Of a stretch of 35,700 bases of DNA, positions 6,981 to 15,447 are shown piece by piece. Both the position numbers and the translations under genes were made by a program. The notes under the pieces are model-generated. The model had not been told where the DNA came from, made no database searches, and was given only the letters and a program-made list of their open reading frames with translations. Location: positions 1 through 35,700 of the forward strand of contig JAFGIW010000139.1 in assembly GCA_016929415.1 (NCBI GenBank), given 5' to 3'. The first letter of the stretch is position 1. Every line of letters starts with the position of its first letter. Source of the stretch: Chitinispirillaceae bacterium. GTDB lineage: Bacteria; Fibrobacterota; Chitinivibrionia; Chitinivibrionales; Chitinispirillaceae.

Positions 6981-7513
6981 TTCCCCCTCTGTTTACTGAT
7001 AACACGCGTGGCGAATCTGCGGCAGCCGCAGATGTCCGACATGTCGATACTGCGGTTGAGATGGGAAACCCTGCTCGGAAGCAGAACCGCCTCGATCTGA
7101 AAATAAGATGCGCTGCGGGCAAAGCTCCGCATGACATGCCGATATTCCCGCAGTGCGCGATAGATCTGCCGGTACTCTTTGGACACATACACGCTGTCGA
7201 TCGCGGGGACGATCAGGGAGTCGCTGATATAATACGTATATTCGCCCACGTCACAGAAAAGCGTACGGATCGACAGGGTCGAATCGCCCCGGTCGCTGTA
7301 GGAGAGAATACGGAACCGCATCGGGATGCCGGCATCGATGAGATCGCTCATCCGTTCGTTCCACTCGAACGAGATGAAGCATTCCAGCACCGACCGCGTC
7401 TTCAGTTCCCTGACCGCTTCAATCCTGATCTCCCCCCGGTCATTTCCCGGCGAGAGCCAGTGCGCAAAGAACATGAAAAGTCCCAGAAAGCCGTCCGCGA
7501 CGTTTTCGAGCAT
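6977..7513 (-). CDS. DUF4390-like protein
   Basis: The 178-residue protein has a central core with ISFEWNERMSDLIDAGIPMRF (about 47-67), a feature of DUF4390 proteins, which are often encoded next to NtrY/NtrX-like pairs. The N-terminus is hydrophobic (about 8-22) and could be a signal or anchor, placing the body in the periplasm near the kinase loop. Alternating beta strands and an YRQIYRALREYRHVMRSF helix follow. Start at 7513 has AGG about 4 bases upstream and lies 11 bp after the preceding gene; the stop overlaps the kinase start. A role in modulating or delivering a signal to the kinase is inferred from position only. Confidence 0.75.
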   Translation of the reverse strand: MLENVADGFLGLFMFFAHWLSPGNDRGEIRIEAVRELKTRSVLECFISFEWNERMSDLIDAGIPMRFRILSYSDRGDSTLSIRTLFCDVGEYTYYISDSLIVPAIDSVYVSKEYRQIYRALREYRHVMRSFARSASYFQIEAVLLPSRVSHLNRSIDMSDICGCRRFATRVISKQRGK

Positions 7514-7524
7514 CGCACCTACCG

Positions 7525-8601
7525 TTATCCTATGTTGCCCAGAATGATCCTGAACTGTATTCCCGGGTTGACAGTCACAAAGGGAGCGATTTTTTTATCG
7601 TTTGGCGTCTTGAAACCGGAGGGTGAGAGCAGCAGCGGGATTGATAGTTCGATCCCGACATGAAACCAGTTGATCATGGTATAGGTGAAACCGCCGTGCA
7701 GTTCAAGAAAAAGCGCCCCTGCTTTCAGTTTGAGGAAGGGCTCACCCTCAAGCTCTTCCGCAAATGATGAAGAATAGAAGGAGGTGTCCTCCTCGGCGGT
7801 TTTAAAAAGGTGCAGAGCAACACTCCCTCCCCCGGCAATCCCCCCGAGAAACCAGTTGAAGTTATTGCTTACCATGGCTTTTTCAAGCAGGAATCCCCCA
7901 AAGAAGTTTTTAATTTCAAGAGTATAGAGCGAGGTGTCATGATGTGCGGAAAAACTTTTCGAACCGCCGCGGTAGCTGCCGCCGATCCGCAGGCCGTTGC
8001 CCAGGGCGCCATAGCCGTTCATGCCGTTAAAAAAGAAACTTTCATAACGGCCGTTGATCGGGAAACCTATATCATGCAACTCGCTGCTTCTTCCCAGATA
8101 CCCGTCGATCACTTCATTGACCGGCTTGACATTCATCGCATAGATACCCGGACAAGCCCCGATACCTCCACCGTAGCCGCGTTCGCGTGACCCTCTTTTT
8201 TTCCCGCGGATGGTTTCAAGAAAGGCCGCGGCGCCCTCTTTTGAGAGGAATTGAACGGTGTCCTTCGACGTGACAGCCGGGTGCCGCCCGGCGGCGTGAA
8301 TCTCCACGGAAGTTACCTTCGGCTGCCGCTCTTCAATAACCTCTATGGTGTCTCTGATTGCGTCAACCTGCAACCGCAGGGCATCCGCCTCCCGTCTGAG
8401 TTTTTCGACGGCGCTACGGAGTGAATCGGAATCGTCATTTACGCTCTTTATTGACAATTTGTTCGAGGTCTCCCCCGACTGACGGACCTCTCCGGAATAA
8501 CAGAGTGCCGCCAGAATGCCGACCATGAGAACCGGCACGCTCAGCTTGCCGGATGCAGGATGCCCGTCCGTTCCATACGATCGATGAATATACCGCTTCA
8601 C
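7525..8601 (-). CDS. Secreted beta-rich paralogue 3 with coiled coil
   Basis: The 358-residue protein has a GTG start (AAGAGG upstream) and an N-terminal hydrophobic segment at about 20-36. A coiled coil spans about 57-95 (SDSLRSAVEKLRREADALR), and a Gly-rich beta domain of about 220 residues follows. It ends FVTVNPGIQFRIILGNIG. The two upstream genes end with closely related sequence and share the block GGFLLEKA...N(W/F)FLGG, so the three are tandem paralogues. Aromatic/Gly beta repeats suggest an outer-membrane barrel or surface beta-sandwich, but I cannot name a family. It is followed after 11 bp by the DUF4390-like gene, linking these envelope proteins to the two-component system. Confidence 0.8.
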   Translation of the reverse strand: MKRYIHRSYGTDGHPASGKLSVPVLMVGILAALCYSGEVRQSGETSNKLSIKSVNDDSDSLRSAVEKLRREADALRLQVDAIRDTIEVIEERQPKVTSVEIHAAGRHPAVTSKDTVQFLSKEGAAAFLETIRGKKRGSRERGYGGGIGACPGIYAMNVKPVNEVIDGYLGRSSELHDIGFPINGRYESFFFNGMNGYGALGNGLRIGGSYRGGSKSFSAHHDTSLYTLEIKNFFGGFLLEKAMVSNNFNWFLGGIAGGGSVALHLFKTAEEDTSFYSSSFAEELEGEPFLKLKAGALFLELHGGFTYTMINWFHVGIELSIPLLLSPSGFKTPNDKKIAPFVTVNPGIQFRIILGNIG

Positions 8602-8631
8602 TGTAAACCTCTTCCCGCCGGGTGCATCATA

Positions 8632-9561
8632 TTAACCCAGATTTCCGAATATAAGTTTAATATGGAGACCCGGATTAACGGTAAAAAAGTCATCCGTGTA
8701 GGGACCGAATTTGTCGAGTGACATGAAGGACGGCACGGTAATCCCGGCTCCCACGTGGAAAAAATATAAAAAGGTATACGACAAACCCGCCTGAGGCTCA
8801 AAAAGAAAGAAAGCCGCCCTTCTTCCCTCATCGTCCCGATCGTCCCAGTTGAAGAGGCTGTTTTCGATAATTGAAACGGTAAATGCGCCGCCGCCGAGCA
8901 TGCCTCCCACGCTGAAATTCCACCGTTTGTTGATGAATGCCTTCTCAATCAGAAAACCGCCGTACCCCACTCTGGTGCTAAGGGAAACCGTGTCGTTCGT
9001 GGAACAATCGGACAACAGCGTTCCGCTCATGCCTCCGCCGCCCAGACGAAATCCCTCGCCGAAACCGATATATCCCGCGCCGCCCGACATTAAAAACGGC
9101 GCGAAACCGTAGTCGTTCAGATGAAACCGTTCATTTGAAAAGTGCGGGTCATGCTCGACGAGATCCTTTACCGGTCCAATAAAAATAGCATTGGCGCCGT
9201 AAGACATACTACCCGATGCGCCGTAACCCCGCTGGCGGAACAGGTCGATATTCCTGCGCCAATCCCGGGCAATATGTTTGAAGACCCTCTTGTCGAAGAT
9301 AAACACGGTATCGAGCGTTTCCCTGAGAATGACGTCGTCCTTTTCACTCCGATCGGCAGAACGAACGGCCGTATCCTTTTCCGCTTTTTCGATCGCCGGC
9401 ACTTCACGTCCGGCTGCGGACTTCGCCGTATCGATTGTCGCCGCGGTGTCGGAAAGCGTATCGGACTGCACATTCGCGACAGTGTCGCCCGCCTGCGCGC
9501 ATGTCGCGGCCGCGAGAAGAAGTGCAGCCGGCGCGGCGAACCTCCGGATGGTACGATTCAT
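8632..9561 (-). CDS. Secreted beta-rich paralogue 2
   Basis: I chose the ATG at 9561 (MNRTIRRFAAPAALLLAAA) because AGGGG lies eight bases before it and a clean signal peptide follows with cleavage near AQA-GD; an in-frame upstream ATG at 9624 lacks this. A Thr/Asp/Ala-rich low-complexity stretch (about 25-80) follows. The beta domain has RGYGASG, LGGGGMSG, GGFLIEKAF, GGMLGGGAFTV and FFHVGAGITVP, and the C-terminus is FFTVNPGLHIKLIFGNLG. It resembles its two neighbours throughout the last 220 residues but lacks their coiled coil. Likely outer-membrane or surface located; function unknown. Confidence 0.8.
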   Translation of the reverse strand: MNRTIRRFAAPAALLLAAATCAQAGDTVANVQSDTLSDTAATIDTAKSAAGREVPAIEKAEKDTAVRSADRSEKDDVILRETLDTVFIFDKRVFKHIARDWRRNIDLFRQRGYGASGSMSYGANAIFIGPVKDLVEHDPHFSNERFHLNDYGFAPFLMSGGAGYIGFGEGFRLGGGGMSGTLLSDCSTNDTVSLSTRVGYGGFLIEKAFINKRWNFSVGGMLGGGAFTVSIIENSLFNWDDRDDEGRRAAFFLFEPQAGLSYTFLYFFHVGAGITVPSFMSLDKFGPYTDDFFTVNPGLHIKLIFGNLG

Positions 9562-9620
9562 GAAATACCCCTTTGAATTGGTTTTCTGATATGGAATGTC
9601 CGACAGGGGGGGGGTGTTTC

Positions 9621-10727
9621 TCATCCCGCACTGCCTAAAGTCAATCGAAGCCGCACGCCGGGATTGACGGTAAAAAATTCCCTCGTCCCCCGCCGGTTGG
9701 TGTCGATGCCTCTAAGCCCCTGGTAGGCATAGGCGAACCGGACCAGGCCGTCGATGCCGATGTGCATATTCTTCGCCACGCGGAATGCAATGCCGCCATG
9801 AACGTCCCAGGCGATTTCCGGCGCGAGAAAGACATGGGTATTATCCTCTTCAACCTTGTCGTCATCACCGAAGATATCGTCGGTAAGCACCTCCTTTTGA
9901 ACGATCGTGGTGGTAATGTTGCCTCCGAGCATGAAACCGGCGAACAGATTGACGGGATCAAAAACGAACGCTTTTTCACAGATGAATCCGACATACGCCG
10001 GTATCACGCGCAGGGAGACCACCGTGTCGGTCGGCTCCAGCGAGTCGAACAATCCATAGTCGGACGTGCCGTCGTAGGGGTCGCTTTCGAAGCGTTTGTA
10101 TCCGGCGTACAGGCCGTTGCCCACTCTCACGTTGCTTTCCGTGTTGTAATATCCCATGAGCCCGAACATAAGCATGTGGTTTTTGGAAAAATCGATTCTC
10201 GGGTCGGTATTCTTCATCAGCTCCTTGAAAGGTCTGACGTCAAGATACGAATACTCGAAGCCTAAAATGAAGCTCCCGACCTGCCGCCGTTCCTCGATAT
10301 CCTCCTTCGTCTCTTCCAGGCTCTCCCTGATATCCTCGAGCGCCTCTTTGCGGTTCTCCTGAATATCCTCCAGCGCTTCCCTGCGGTCCTCCTCCAGATC
10401 ATCGGCTTTATCCCGCAGGTCGTCTTCGGCATCTCTGAGTTCACTGTTGGCTGCTTCGATCTTGTCTTTCAAATTCTCAATTTCATCGCGCAGATCCTCT
10501 ATCTCATCCGCGAGATCATCCTTGAGATCCTTACGATCCTCCCGGATATTGTCGAGCCGGTCTTCAAGACGTGATGCCTCATCTTCAAGACTGTCCGCCT
10601 TCCGCTGAAGGGAATCAGCCTGCGTTTTTTTGATACGAAGCTCCGCACTGAGAGAAAATCCGTCTTGGGCGGAAGCGGTAATCCAGAAAAAGGCCGTAAC
10701 AAGCAGGGATGTCGCAATAAAACGCAT
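9621..10727 (-). CDS. Secreted beta-rich paralogue 1 with long acidic coiled coil
   Basis: The start at 10727 (MRFIATSLLVTAFFW) has a perfect AGGAGG seven bases upstream and gives a signal peptide ending at SAQ-DG. Residues about 25-150 form an uninterrupted, highly charged coiled coil rich in Asp, Glu, Arg and Leu, with imperfect repeats of the type DRREALEDIQENRKEALEDI. The last 220 residues are the beta domain shared with the next two genes, ending FFTVNPGVRLRLTLGSAG. A periplasmic coiled coil joined to a C-terminal barrel-like domain recalls proteins that tether the outer membrane, but this is only an architectural comparison. It is probably the first gene of an operon running to 4458. 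Confidence 0.85.
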   Translation of the reverse strand: MRFIATSLLVTAFFWITASAQDGFSLSAELRIKKTQADSLQRKADSLEDEASRLEDRLDNIREDRKDLKDDLADEIEDLRDEIENLKDKIEAANSELRDAEDDLRDKADDLEEDRREALEDIQENRKEALEDIRESLEETKEDIEERRQVGSFILGFEYSYLDVRPFKELMKNTDPRIDFSKNHMLMFGLMGYYNTESNVRVGNGLYAGYKRFESDPYDGTSDYGLFDSLEPTDTVVSLRVIPAYVGFICEKAFVFDPVNLFAGFMLGGNITTTIVQKEVLTDDIFGDDDKVEEDNTHVFLAPEIAWDVHGGIAFRVAKNMHIGIDGLVRFAYAYQGLRGIDTNRRGTREFFTVNPGVRLRLTLGSAG

Positions 10728-11091
10728 AGAACCTCCTGGAAATGAGTAGTTAATAATAATTTCCACAGTGAATAAACAGCCGTTTCCAATAAAAAATCAA
10801 TTACTATGCCAATGGGCGAGAAAGAAAGGAATATGGAAAATCAATGTGTTAGAGGGGATGTGAGGTTGAAAGGCAAAAGAGGAGTTTGATGCCATATCAA
10901 TTTAATATATCAGTGATACTACGAAGTCTTCCCGAATCCCCGTTCGGTATTATTGACTTATACAACAACCGCCATGGAATGCCCTACCGTACACTTCGGC
11001 GGCGATTCCGTGATAAGCCGATTTCCCGGGAGAACGGCTCTCCCCGGATTTTTTTTCACTACTCTGCGACATGGAATCCTTTGTCCATATC
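10728..11091. promoter_or_regulatory. Upstream region of the paralogue operon
   Basis: This 364-bp stretch should hold the promoter for the minus-strand operon starting at 10727; the AT-rich 10740-10800 part is the likely place, but I cannot define boxes. On the plus strand an AGAGGAG-TTTG-ATG (about 10877-10891) opens a short frame, but a terminator at 11026-11056 lies inside it, so a short RNA is as likely as a peptide. Confidence 0.35.
11026..11056 (+). terminator. Rho-independent terminator on the plus strand
   Basis: A GC-rich stem CCGGGAGA (11026-11033) with CTCTCC(C)CGG (11038-11047, one bulged base) and a four-base loop is followed by eight T (11049-11056). It is oriented against the minus-strand gene that ends at 11092. 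No plus-strand gene is visible upstream. Confidence 0.6.
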
Positions 11092-12102
11092 CTAACGGAA
11101 CAGCTTATACAGCATCGTAAAAAGTTGTTCCTCCTCATCGGCCCGGGCAAGCACCAGGTCCCGGATTGCTCCGAGTTTTTCCGGGCCAAGATCGCGGTTT
11201 TTCCCGCTCCGGGCGACCGTCATCGAGATCTCACGCCACTTGTCGCCGTTATCCATCATCCGTTTCGAGAGCGTGAGAAGCTCCGCGCTGCCGAATATCC
11301 TTGACGCCTCCTGTAAAAAGGTCGCATACATGAACCTGAAACCTCCGCCACCGGTGCCACGCTCTTCGAGGAGCAGGTGGATCATCATGATCCAGTGGGA
11401 AAGCTCGTCGGACGATCGGGTTCTTTGCAGCCATGTGGGAATCTCCCGGGCAAACTTCCGTATCGCCGTAATGCCGATGAAGGGAATCGGCAGCCTGGTC
11501 ATGGTGAAAGCCGCCTGTCTGATGCCTTGAATAATCGCAGCCTTCAGGCGCGCATCATCGATCGGGGGAACGGATACCGCATGATACATAAATCCCGACG
11601 GAGCAAAGTCCCCGCGCGCAAAGCGCCCCCTTTCAAGCGCCGCCGTGGAAAGACGGGAGAGCGTCGGATAGTAGCAGTCGCTTACGATAAAACCGTCCGC
11701 CTCCCTTCCCACCGCAATGATGTAATGGGCGTTGAAGTGGGTCTTCATGTAATCGGGAATGTATTCCATGTAGAACATGTCGACCTGGAGCGCGACGGGG
11801 ATCCCTTTGTCAATGATCGCGTCGAGCTTCTCGAAGGACTTCCGAGGGTCTTTGAAACGGGCGGTCTCGAAGATAACGCCGAGCCGTTTGGCGATGCCCT
11901 TCCTTATATCGCCCGGTTTGGTGCGCATTTCGAAAACGGGAAAGGGAACCTTCGCCGTCTTGATGAACACCGCACAGACGCCGGCGGCGATACCGAATAC
12001 CAGCGGTTCGCTTATCTGCATTCCGTGGTGACGGAGAAGTCCGGTTACGGTTCCTGACTCGCAATGCGCATACATCGAATGGGCATAGTTTATCGTCGTC
12101 AA
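11092..12102 (-). CDS. BtrH-like papain-fold protein (BtrH N-terminal domain)
   Basis: A TTG at 12102 is chosen as start: GAGGA lies five bases upstream, the previous stop is 7 bp away, and conserved sequence begins at once. The 336-residue product has the BtrH-type N-terminal domain (about 10-175). HCESGTVTGLLRHHG gives candidate nucleophile C14, and NAHYIIAVGREADGFIVSD gives candidate H126 and D142, a papain-like triad. BtrH in butirosin synthesis transfers an acyl group from a carrier protein, so acyl transfer or peptidase activity is possible. The C-terminal half (about 180-336) is helical and may match the DUF4872 region that often follows. It is encoded immediately after an HTH protein. 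The natural substrate is unknown. Confidence 0.75.
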   Translation of the reverse strand: MTTINYAHSMYAHCESGTVTGLLRHHGMQISEPLVFGIAAGVCAVFIKTAKVPFPVFEMRTKPGDIRKGIAKRLGVIFETARFKDPRKSFEKLDAIIDKGIPVALQVDMFYMEYIPDYMKTHFNAHYIIAVGREADGFIVSDCYYPTLSRLSTAALERGRFARGDFAPSGFMYHAVSVPPIDDARLKAAIIQGIRQAAFTMTRLPIPFIGITAIRKFAREIPTWLQRTRSSDELSHWIMMIHLLLEERGTGGGGFRFMYATFLQEASRIFGSAELLTLSKRMMDNGDKWREISMTVARSGKNRDLGPEKLGAIRDLVLARADEEEQLFTMLYKLFR

Positions 12103-12109
12103 AATTTCC

Positions 12110-12565
12110 TCAACTGATTTCAATGATCGTGAATAATGGATTGGTTGTTTTCCGGGCGGTGATGGTGATTCCGTCTTTTTTCGGCACGATGAGCGCAAAC
12201 AGGTTCGCCAGGGGGAGGTCGAAAACCTCCGCATAACGCCGCAGCGTGTCGAGTGAAGCTCCGGCAAATCCGGCGGGGGTGAGATGTTTCTTGACCTTCG
12301 CAAGGGGAACCGCCGCCCGCGCCGCCAGGTCGGCGGTTGTCATGCTGTAAAACTGAAGATAATGGGCGACCGGACTGGTCTGCCCGTTTTTTAATTTTTC
12401 GATGCCGTCCTGAACGATCCGTCCACGTTTTTCTATGAAATCTCCAAGATAATTTTTCGCTGCATAGGCACCGGTCTGCAGCGGACCGTAGGTACCATCC
12501 TCCTTCTCCACATAGAGCAGGAGCTGGTGCGGGTCGTAATCGACACGGGCGTCGTTTTCCTTCAC
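12110..12565 (-). CDS. HTH (XRE-like) protein coupled to the BtrH-like gene
   Basis: The GTG at 12565 is the best start: AAGGAGG lies eight bases upstream, while the longer open frame to 12925 reads through sequence without coding character. The 151-residue product has an N-terminal segment DYDPHQLLLYVEKEDGTYGP and a helical middle. A helix-turn-helix-like region follows at about 74-125 (TTADLAARAAVPLAKVKKHL, then LDTLRRYAEVFDLPLANLF), resembling a degenerate XRE/Cro fold. It may regulate its own two-gene operon or act as a partner of the BtrH-like protein. Both genes use rare start codons with strong ribosome sites. Confidence 0.7.
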   Translation of the reverse strand: MKENDARVDYDPHQLLLYVEKEDGTYGPLQTGAYAAKNYLGDFIEKRGRIVQDGIEKLKNGQTSPVAHYLQFYSMTTADLAARAAVPLAKVKKHLTPAGFAGASLDTLRRYAEVFDLPLANLFALIVPKKDGITITARKTTNPLFTIIEIS

Positions 12566-12926
12566 GTAATAACCTCCTTGCAACCTATCGGACGGATGGG
12601 GAACATTAAACGATTCAGAAAAATATAATCTAACAGGGTCAGGTGAAAAAAAGAGCGATGTCTCCCCGTGTATTCTTCGGGAATACGAAAAATAACTCCC
12701 CCTCTGTATTCGAGTCACTGCACATAGTACCTTTATAATCGACAGTCCGAAGTTCACGGGACGAATTTTAAAAGTGATTCGAACGACAACCGCACAAACG
12801 ACATTTACGGTTGTCCGGCAATAGAGGGGCGTGCAGCAGTTGCTGGTATCCGGAGTGTCGCCGCGGTGTTGCGACGCTCCGGATCTTTTTTGAAGGACCG
12901 GCGGCACACGTCTCCGGAGAATCAAG
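12566..12926. promoter_or_regulatory. Intergenic region upstream of the HTH gene
   Basis: This 361-bp region should contain the promoter of the HTH/BtrH-like operon. It has an inverted repeat acaaccg/cggttgt (12786-12792 with 12808-12814), which could be an operator, and a plus-strand terminator-like hairpin at 12850-12891. I see no convincing coding sequence. Confidence 0.35.
12850..12891 (+). terminator. Terminator-like hairpin on the plus strand
   Basis: The stem CCGGAG-TGTCGC (12850-12861) pairs with GCGAC-G-CTCCGG (12871-12882), followed by ATC and six T (12886-12891). As with the one at 11026, it stands just beyond the 3' end of a minus-strand gene (12927) but points the other way. Confidence 0.5.
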
Positions 12927-13982
12927 TCAGCGTCTGCTCATCGACTTGCGTTCGAGCACTTCCCCCAGTTTATAGGCAAGCTGCGGTATGACTTCGGTAA
13001 GAAAAATGATTTCCCTGCCGCGAAAGCGTCTTTTTTCCTCAATGAGCAGTGTCCCGGTTTCGACGTCGATAATATACACCTGAATGATAAACCGCCCGCA
13101 GACCTTGCGGATGTTTCCATATCCCATGTAATCGACGCCCAGCAGGCGGCCGACGTTCATCGCGCACTTCATGGTTCCGCACTGTAAATTACCGCCGCGC
13201 AACTGCATGAGCCGTTCCATCTCGTCGATATACAGCATGGCGCAGGCCCCCACGTCGGCAAGGTAGGATTGCAACTGATAGCTGTACCGCAGGGCATCGT
13301 CGGGGACCATGTGCCTGCCGGTTACAAGGTAGCCGAAGGCCAGTTTTCCGGTTGTTTCGATGTCGATGTCGCTGCCGTAGGAGAGATAGCCGCGGACATC
13401 GCTGAATGATTGCTGCGACCGCTGTTCGATTGCACTCTCAAGTGACGCGGGAGTTTTTTCCCGTCCTCTGGCAACCGCTTTTTTCCCGATGATCGCCGTT
13501 GCGACCTGTCGGGCAACCTGCGGAATGGTTTTGCTGATGAATACTTTTTCCTTGCCCTTAAAAAATTTCGAGACGTTGGCGACCAGTCTTCCCGATGCCA
13601 CATCGGCAACCTGTACATTGAGTGAATACGTCTTGCCGATGGTCTCGATACTGCCGAAGCACATGTAATCAACGCTGAGCAACTGGCCATTGATGATTTC
13701 GCATTGAAGATTGGTGCAGCTCACGCCCCCCCCCCGTTCCATGATCAGGGATTTGGTAACCGAAAAGTCCATTATTTCCCACTGGGTCGCGTCGGTAAGC
13801 GCGATCTGCAGGTACATGCTGAACGTTTCAGCTTCCTCGCCGGAGAGGCCGCTTTCCTTGAGGCGTGAGAAGGCCATTTTTTTCTGTTGCACGAAAGTTT
13901 CACTTTCCTGAGCATTACCGATCGAAAAAACGATCAGCAGTGGAAGTGTAAAAAACACCGGAGAAAAAGAGGGTCGGCTCAT
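12927..13982 (-). CDS. Secreted protein with a duplicated CsgG/DUF2380-like domain
   Basis: The product is about 351 residues from the ATG at 13982 (MSRPSFSPVFF); an ATG at 14000 is the alternative, and neither has a strong ribosome site. The signal peptide ends near GNAQ-ES. Two copies of one domain follow. Copy 1 has NLQCEIINGQLLSVDYMCFG...YSLNVQVADVASGRL; copy 2 has TMKCAMNVGRLLGVDYMGYG...FIIQVYIIDVETGTL. In each, Cys-x(3)-Cys-like spacing is followed by a conserved GxLLxVDYMxxG and a DVxxGxL strand. Such folds occur in periplasmic or outer-membrane lipoprotein-associated proteins (CsgG-like). The order of the two copies and their divergence point to an old internal duplication. Location is probably periplasmic; role unknown. 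Confidence 0.75.
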   Translation of the reverse strand: MSRPSFSPVFFTLPLLIVFSIGNAQESETFVQQKKMAFSRLKESGLSGEEAETFSMYLQIALTDATQWEIMDFSVTKSLIMERGGGVSCTNLQCEIINGQLLSVDYMCFGSIETIGKTYSLNVQVADVASGRLVANVSKFFKGKEKVFISKTIPQVARQVATAIIGKKAVARGREKTPASLESAIEQRSQQSFSDVRGYLSYGSDIDIETTGKLAFGYLVTGRHMVPDDALRYSYQLQSYLADVGACAMLYIDEMERLMQLRGGNLQCGTMKCAMNVGRLLGVDYMGYGNIRKVCGRFIIQVYIIDVETGTLLIEEKRRFRGREIIFLTEVIPQLAYKLGEVLERKSMSRR

Positions 13983-14315
13983 CAATTGTCCATTTGTCAT
14001 CCGCAGTCCGGCAGGGTCTTCGGCCGTCTCACAACGGGACTCATCCGGTGTTCCGCGGGTTCGTTAATTGACTTTTCAGAATCCGTTGACGTAGCAGTTT
14101 ACTGGCACAAATGAGAAGACGTTCAATGTGCAGGATGCACCCGGGTACTCTGCGCACCCGTCATACAATCGGTTATACGTTTAACAGACAGCCTGAAATT
14201 GATGCTCCCCGCAGGTCTTACTCAACTATGTTTAAAATAGTTGTTATTGGTCGATCCGGTCAACAACTATATCATAATTACCATAGTGAATAGTACGAAT
14301 ATGAAAGCTACAGGT
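13983..14315. promoter_or_regulatory. Intergenic region with repeated ATAGTTG words
   Basis: A 9-bp inverted repeat atagttgtt/aacaactat (14237-14245 with 14262-14270) and a further caactat at 14223-14229 give three half-sites in 48 bp. On the minus strand the repeat is followed by ATTTTAAA, so it may be the terminator of the beta-propeller gene. Alternatively it is an operator upstream of the gene starting at 13982. No gene is seen. Confidence 0.4.
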
Positions 14316-15410
14316 TCATTCTTCAATGCGGAAGCGGCGTATACTGTCCTGTGTGACCACAATAATCACGCGTTCCGTGGGTGAGAAGGCGCAGGCGACC
14401 GAAGAACGGGGAATTTTCCCGAGAGCCGACCAGTCACCCGTGGAAAAAACGGTACCCCTGACAGCGAACATCATCCCGTCAGCGGAGAAGGCATGACAGA
14501 ATCCTTTGAACTCTTTTATTAGGGCGCCGTCATTGCTTTTTATCAGATACACCCTGCCGGCAAACGCGGTAGGGATGGTGACCGCAAGAGCGGTATCCCC
14601 GGGCGCCCAGGAAACAAGCGGCAGATGTCCGCCGGGTTCGGACGAGGGTCGCACCGGAAAATACGGCAGATCGCGGTCGAGGGAGCCGTCGCGGCAGAAA
14701 TAGATACGGACGCGTGAGCCGTAGTCAAGCATGACGGATCGGAATTCGAACACGGCGAGCCTGGAATTGTCGTTCGAAAATGCCGCATCGCTGAAGCGGC
14801 AGTCACTCGCCGGTTCTACCGTCGTGATAAGCGTGTAATTGACGGTTGAAAAAAGAAACAGCTTCCCGTCGGAAATGACCGCAAGCAGTGTTCCGTCGCG
14901 GGAAAACACCGCCCTCGTCACCGAAGCACCGATGGTCAGGGTCTTGATTTTATCCCACTTGTCTTTTCCTTCGAATACCTCCGCGGTGTTTCCGCCGGCG
15001 ACGACCAGCGTAGTGCCGCTTCCCGAAAAATCGACTGAATAGCCCGACAGCAGTTCGGGAAGCGAAATGAATGCCATTGAAGGATCACCTTCCCGCTCTT
15101 TACGCAGATAGAATAACCCGGACGAACGGACGAAATTTTTTTCCGACAACCGTTCGGGAATCCGGGCAATCGCGCCCTGTTCAGTTACTTGGAACAGGGC
15201 AACGCTTCCGGCTGAAACAAAATTGGGAACCGCGAACATACGGCCGTCGGCGCCATAGGCGACATTGCGGATCGCTACCGGCCGGATGGTCAGCGGCTTG
15301 CCGATCTCCCTCGTTTTCCCATAAACAATGGCCGTCAGCAGTAAGGCCCACACCACCTGAGGGCAGAGGCTGCTTTCCCGCAATCGCTTAAAAACAGTAA
15401 AAAGTTGCAT
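14316..15410 (-). CDS. Secreted WD40-like beta-propeller protein
   Basis: The 364-residue protein has a hydrophobic N-terminal segment (about 15-32, CPQVVWALLLTAIVYG) acting as signal or anchor. A series of beta-strand units follows, with GADGRMFAVP, DFSGSGTTLVVAGG, FSRDGTLLAVISDGKLFLFS, FSNDNSRLAVFEF, APGDTALAVTIP, FSADGMMFAVRG and FSPTERVIIVV. These are degenerate WD40/YVTN-like blades of a propeller of about seven. It is last of three genes after a phosphohexomutase and a membrane Ser/Thr kinase. In other bacteria WD40 proteins commonly accompany such kinases as sensors or scaffolds. That functional link is inference; the fold assignment is moderately sure. Confidence 0.8.
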   Translation of the reverse strand: MQLFTVFKRLRESSLCPQVVWALLLTAIVYGKTREIGKPLTIRPVAIRNVAYGADGRMFAVPNFVSAGSVALFQVTEQGAIARIPERLSEKNFVRSSGLFYLRKEREGDPSMAFISLPELLSGYSVDFSGSGTTLVVAGGNTAEVFEGKDKWDKIKTLTIGASVTRAVFSRDGTLLAVISDGKLFLFSTVNYTLITTVEPASDCRFSDAAFSNDNSRLAVFEFRSVMLDYGSRVRIYFCRDGSLDRDLPYFPVRPSSEPGGHLPLVSWAPGDTALAVTIPTAFAGRVYLIKSNDGALIKEFKGFCHAFSADGMMFAVRGTVFSTGDWSALGKIPRSSVACAFSPTERVIIVVTQDSIRRFRIEE

Positions 15411-15447
15411 GGCAGGGTTCCGTGCAGATGGTGGTGCCTGAACGATG

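Noticed and set aside
5800..7188. 462-codon minus-strand open frame
   Set aside because: It overlaps the histidine kinase in another frame, is very rich in Arg, Gly and Ala, and has no domain; the kinase frame has all expected motifs.
10886..11095. 69-codon plus-strand frame with a good ribosome site
   Set aside because: A strong terminator hairpin lies inside the frame and the sequence has no protein-like pattern.
12566..12925. N-terminal extension of the HTH gene
   Set aside because: The extension has no coding character, while GTG at 12565 has a perfect ribosome site.
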